Positions 61,098 to 64,000 of a stretch of DNA of 64,000 nucleotides are shown here, piece by piece. Numbering within the stretch: the stretch's first letter is position 1; the number at the start of each line of letters is the position of its first letter. The position numbers and the translations under genes were made by a program. This DNA is from Pseudomonas karstica (lineage in GTDB: Bacteria; Pseudomonadota; Gammaproteobacteria; Pseudomonadales; Pseudomonadaceae). Under the pieces are notes generated by a model. That model did not search any database. It worked only from the letters and a program-made list of their open reading frames with translations, and was not told the origin of the DNA. The stretch spans positions 1-64,000 of the forward strand of contig NZ_WLYI01000022.1 in the NCBI RefSeq assembly GCF_009707515.1, written 5' to 3'.

Positions 61098-61976
61098 TCA
61101 TCCCTTATTCCGTGCGACCCCCATTTTACTGGCAACTTCCAGGTGCCGATGAAGCAGGGTCGAAGCCCATTCGTGATCCCCCTGTTCCAGGGCATCAAGA
61201 ATCGCCAGGTGTTCACGGCAAGACACCTTGACCCGCTCGACGTTGCTGGCCGAGTGGAATTCGGTCAGGCGGCGCAGACGGTTCTGTTGCTGGATCGCTT
61301 GCAGGATATAGGTATTGCCGGACGCAGTGGCGAGCAGCTCATGGAACTCGGCGTTGCTTTCGAAAAAGCGCTGGCCGTCGACCTGCCCTTCAAGCAGTTC
61401 AAGCTGACGTTCGCGGCAGCGCCGGAATTGCTCGGCGTTGATCTTGAAGCTCGGCTCCAGCAACCCGGCTGGCTCCAGCAACATGCGAAAGCGATAGCTC
61501 TCAAAACGCGTCTGCGGGCTGCTCAAGGTCGGCAGGAACAACCAGCCATGACCGTGCTTGCGCTGCATCACGCCTTCATCGGAGAGACGCAGCAGGCAAC
61601 GTCGCAGCACGCTTTTGCCGACGTTGTAGCGGCGCAACAGATCGCTTTCGGAAATCTGGTCGGGCAACAACTGGTTCAACCGGTCGTCAATCACCCGGGT
61701 GTACAGGTCATCTTCCTCGTTGTGCAGTTCGCTGGCCTGTTGCGCCAGGCCGCTGGTGGTTTGCAGCGGTACGCGAAAACCCTGTTGGGGCAACGGCTCA
61801 ATCAGCTTTTGTTCAGCCAGGTACGACAGGGCACTGCGGATCGGCGAACGGGACACACCCAGGCGCTGGGTCAGTTCGACTTCCTTGAGGTGGCTACCGG
61901 GTTGCAGGTCGCCCGAGGCAATGGCGGACAGGATCTGGCCAGCGACTTTGGTCTGCAGCGAGGTGAGTTGAGACAT
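61098..61976 (-). CDS. GntR-family regulator with two N-terminal winged helices and an FCD domain
   Basis: A 292-residue protein. The first GntR winged helix is at about residues 8-70 (ELTQRLGVSRSPIRSALSYL). A second, related segment at about 90-149 (DLLRRYNVGKSVLRRCLLRL, then GHGWLFLP as wing) resembles another winged helix. An FCD-type helical ligand domain follows (about 155-285: FRMLLEPAGLLEPSF; FHELLATASGN). It is convergent with the porin and divergent from the serine hydrolase gene, and probably controls this catabolic cluster. Confidence 0.85.
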   Translation of the reverse strand: MSQLTSLQTKVAGQILSAIASGDLQPGSHLKEVELTQRLGVSRSPIRSALSYLAEQKLIEPLPQQGFRVPLQTTSGLAQQASELHNEEDDLYTRVIDDRLNQLLPDQISESDLLRRYNVGKSVLRRCLLRLSDEGVMQRKHGHGWLFLPTLSSPQTRFESYRFRMLLEPAGLLEPSFKINAEQFRRCRERQLELLEGQVDGQRFFESNAEFHELLATASGNTYILQAIQQQNRLRRLTEFHSASNVERVKVSCREHLAILDALEQGDHEWASTLLHRHLEVASKMGVARNKG

Positions 61977-62165
61977 GGCGCGTGGACGTTCCTGTGACAG
62001 GGGTGGGAAGGATAACCGAAAACCATGGAAAGCTTCGATACAGCGGAAACTGAATTATAGGCCGCTCAAATACATGTAGGCGCTACCGATAAATTTTTAT
62101 CTGTATTATTTGAAATATAAAAACACTGTCGATGCATGAAGTGGCCATTTTGAGGATGCTTTGTT
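61977..62165. promoter_or_regulatory. AT-rich divergent promoter region with dyads
   Basis: Between the GntR and hydrolase genes. It holds GATAAA-TT-TTTATC (62088-62101) and TATTT-G-AAATA (62107-62117), two short AT-rich inverted repeats about 17 bp apart centre to centre, plausible sites for the GntR protein or the hydrolase promoter. Confidence 0.35.
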
Positions 62166-63665
62166 ATGACCTATGTACCCCTGCCCAGAGCCTTGCCCCA
62201 TGAAAGGGGAGTCGATGCCCGTGGCATTGTTGATTTCCTCGCGGCAGTCGCGGAAGCGGGACTCGAGTTGCACAGTTTCATGCTCTATCGCCAGGGGGCT
62301 GTGGTGACAGAAGCGTTCTGGCAACCGTACTCGGCCCGGCGCAAGCACGTGCAGCATTCTGCGACCAAGAGCTGGACTGCCACCGCTGTCGGTCTGCTGG
62401 TGGATGATGGGCGCTTGAAGCTCAATGACACCGTGATCAGCTTTTTCCCTGAACTGTGCCCGGTGGAGGTCAGTGCGAACCTCGCGGCCATGACCGTGGA
62501 AGACCTGCTGACCATGCGCACCGGCCATCAACGGGGCATCTCCGGCGGCGCCTGGCGCAACCTGCAAAGCAGTTGGGTTGCAGCCTTCTTGCAAGAACCG
62601 GTGGATGAGCCACCTGGCAAGTCGTTCATCTATAGCAGTGCCTCAAGTTTCATGTTGTCGGCAATTGTCACGCAGGTCAGCGGGCAAACGATGCATGCCC
62701 TGCTGGAGGAGCGGGTCCTTGGCTTTCTTGGCCTGGACCCACTGGAGTGGGACCTGGCGCCCGGAGGCTTCAATTCCGGGGGCAACGGTCTGAGTTGCAC
62801 CACCGAAGACTCGTTGAAATTTGGCGTACTGCATCTGAATCAGGGCCAGTGGCAGGGCCGCCAGTTGCTGTCGCCGAAATGGATTGGCGAGGCCACCCGC
62901 AATCAGGTCGAAGACGTGTGGATGGGGGAGTTCGACGGCAAGCAGTACCTGCCGCGCAGCAAAGACGCCGCCAACGAAGTGCCGCGTGAGGGTTACGGCT
63001 ACCAGTGGTGGATGACCAAGCACGAGGGTTACTACGCCTCAGGCGTCTTTGGCCAGTACTGCATCGTCCTGCCGGAGCAGGACACCGTGATCGCCTTCAC
63101 CTGCGGCTTGCGCCTGGGCGAGCGACGTTTGCACGCGGCGCTCTGGGAGCATTTATTCCCGGCGTTGGGACGTGACGCAACGGATCCCAAGGCCTGCCAG
63201 GCACAACTCGATGCGCTGCTCGAGGGCCTGCGCCTGCCCATGCTGCAGGGCCTGAAGCAGTCGTCCAGTGCCCTGGCGCTGCAAGGGCGTTTTGCCATTG
63301 AACCGAACGAAGATGGGGTTCGTGAAATAGCATTCGATTTCCAGGCAGACTACTGCGACTTCAGCCTGGTGGACCACCGTGGTTCGCACCACTTGCGTAT
63401 CGGTTTGCAGCAGCCCATCGAGTCCAGCACCAGCCTCACCGGCAACTATTTGCACCATCAATATCAACCAGAACAAACCCCGGTGATCGCCCACGGCTGT
63501 TGGGCGGCGGATGGCGAGTTGCTAATGGACTGGCGCTTCGTCGAAACCGCCTTCGCCGACCACGTCAGTTGCCGCGTTCAAGACGGGTGCTTGCTGTTCG
63601 ATCGCGGCGTCAACACCAATGCCGGTTCCATGCAACGCCCGACGTTGACCGGTTCGCGGCTCTGA
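62166..63665 (+). CDS. Serine hydrolase of the beta-lactamase class C / esterase family
   Basis: A 499-residue protein without an evident signal peptide. The SxxK motif is Ser65-Ala-Thr-Lys68 (QHSATKSW) and the second motif is Tyr156-Ser-Ser158 (IYSSAS) in place of YxN. The fold continues to about residue 340, and a C-terminal beta-rich extension of 160 residues follows (FAIEPNEDGVREIAFDF). Related enzymes hydrolyse amides, D-amino peptides, beta-lactams or esters (for example 6-aminohexanoate-dimer hydrolase). With the importer and aminotransferase it may release a free omega-amino acid. GAGG lies about 10 nt before ATG 62166. Confidence 0.85.
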   Translation: MTYVPLPRALPHERGVDARGIVDFLAAVAEAGLELHSFMLYRQGAVVTEAFWQPYSARRKHVQHSATKSWTATAVGLLVDDGRLKLNDTVISFFPELCPVEVSANLAAMTVEDLLTMRTGHQRGISGGAWRNLQSSWVAAFLQEPVDEPPGKSFIYSSASSFMLSAIVTQVSGQTMHALLEERVLGFLGLDPLEWDLAPGGFNSGGNGLSCTTEDSLKFGVLHLNQGQWQGRQLLSPKWIGEATRNQVEDVWMGEFDGKQYLPRSKDAANEVPREGYGYQWWMTKHEGYYASGVFGQYCIVLPEQDTVIAFTCGLRLGERRLHAALWEHLFPALGRDATDPKACQAQLDALLEGLRLPMLQGLKQSSSALALQGRFAIEPNEDGVREIAFDFQADYCDFSLVDHRGSHHLRIGLQQPIESSTSLTGNYLHHQYQPEQTPVIAHGCWAADGELLMDWRFVETAFADHVSCRVQDGCLLFDRGVNTNAGSMQRPTLTGSRL

Positions 63666-63696
63666 GCGCTTCATTCACTTTACGGAATACATCCCC

Positions 63697-64000
63697 ATGA
63701 ACCAGACCTCGGCCCTGTGGGCTCCTTTTACCGCAATGCGTCCATTCAATCGCCAACCGATGTTGTTCGACAGTGCTGCGGGCATGCACTACACCACCAC
63801 CGACGGGCGCCAGGTGCTCGATGCCATGGCCGGGTTGTGGTGTGTCAATGCCGGTCATGGCCAGGCGCGGATTGTCGAGGCGATTCGCGAAGCGGCTGGT
63901 CGGTTGGATTTTGTGTCGTCGTTCAAGATGAGTCACCCGGCGGCGCTGACCATGGCCGACCAATTGGTGGCGATAGCGCCAGCGGGCCTGGATAAAGTGT
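63697..64000 (+). CDS. Omega-amino acid:pyruvate aminotransferase, N-terminal part (cut by window end)
   Basis: The first 101 codons of a class III aminotransferase of the beta-alanine/omega-amino acid:pyruvate type: ALWAPFTAMRPFNRQPMLFD, then the conserved RQVLDAMAGLWCVNAGHG with Trp/Cys in the pocket and a substrate loop near SSFKMSHPAAL. The PLP lysine lies beyond the window. It starts 31 nt after the hydrolase gene and is probably in the same transcript. Confidence 0.88.
   Translation, partial: MNQTSALWAPFTAMRPFNRQPMLFDSAAGMHYTTTDGRQVLDAMAGLWCVNAGHGQARIVEAIREAAGRLDFVSSFKMSHPAALTMADQLVAIAPAGLDKV

Overview
The window looks like a chromosome segment from the Pseudomonas fluorescens group. 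The evidence is a complete AprA protease locus (inhibitor, dedicated type I exporter, subtilase autotransporter, family I.3 lipase), an OprD-type porin, a DUF1652 protein, several LysR regulators, REP-like hairpins and high-GC coding sequence with long antisense shadow frames. No rRNA, tRNA or CRISPR array was seen. All identifications come from reading motifs and recalling family members; no database search was run.

Layout. 1-6.0 kb is an accessory islet: a TetR gene with a palindromic operator, an integrase start fragment, a ParD antitoxin with a scrambled ParE toxin, then a phosphonoacetate module (LysR regulator phnR, hydrolase phnA, organophosphate/phosphonate-type antiporter), closed by a decayed IS3-family fragment. 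6.0-21.2 kb holds a LysR/oxidoreductase pair, a two-gene operon of unknown function (473-aa protein plus MocR-type regulator) behind a 700-nt leader, pgm, a pirin, a UvrD-like helicase, and an amine/polyamine set (AraC-type regulator with an NTF2-like sensor, FAD amine oxidase, polyamine-binding protein). 21.2-33.3 kb is the exoenzyme locus aprA-inh-aprDEF-autotransporter-lipase. 33.3-38.8 kb holds a small lipoprotein, a FAN1-type nuclease translationally coupled to a nuclease-helicase with Fe-S cysteines, and three small stress-like genes, the first behind an AlgU-like promoter.

38.8-45.0 kb is a sugar operon (RbsA/C/B-type ABC transporter, LacI repressor, xylulokinase) with two perfect palindromic operators over a candidate promoter. 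45.0-53.5 kb carries sad and its divergent regulator ptrR (putrescine/GABA shunt), rlhA (23S rRNA hydroxylation), a RidA-amidase pair and an integral-membrane chemoreceptor. 53.5-54.6 kb is a second scar: a 5'-truncated TauE/SafE gene and an IS66-type OrfA fragment. 54.6-64.0 kb is a peptide or amide uptake and catabolism cluster: ABC importer with a fused double ATPase, OprD porin, GntR regulator with two winged helices, SxxK serine hydrolase and an omega-amino acid aminotransferase cut by the window end.

The window combines secretion of protease and lipase with uptake and catabolism of the products (peptides, polyamines, sugars, phosphonates). The best candidates for something undescribed are the unknown protein-MocR pair with its structured leader, the FAN1/nuclease-helicase couple, and the ParE gene whose frame is preserved by two compensating shifts.
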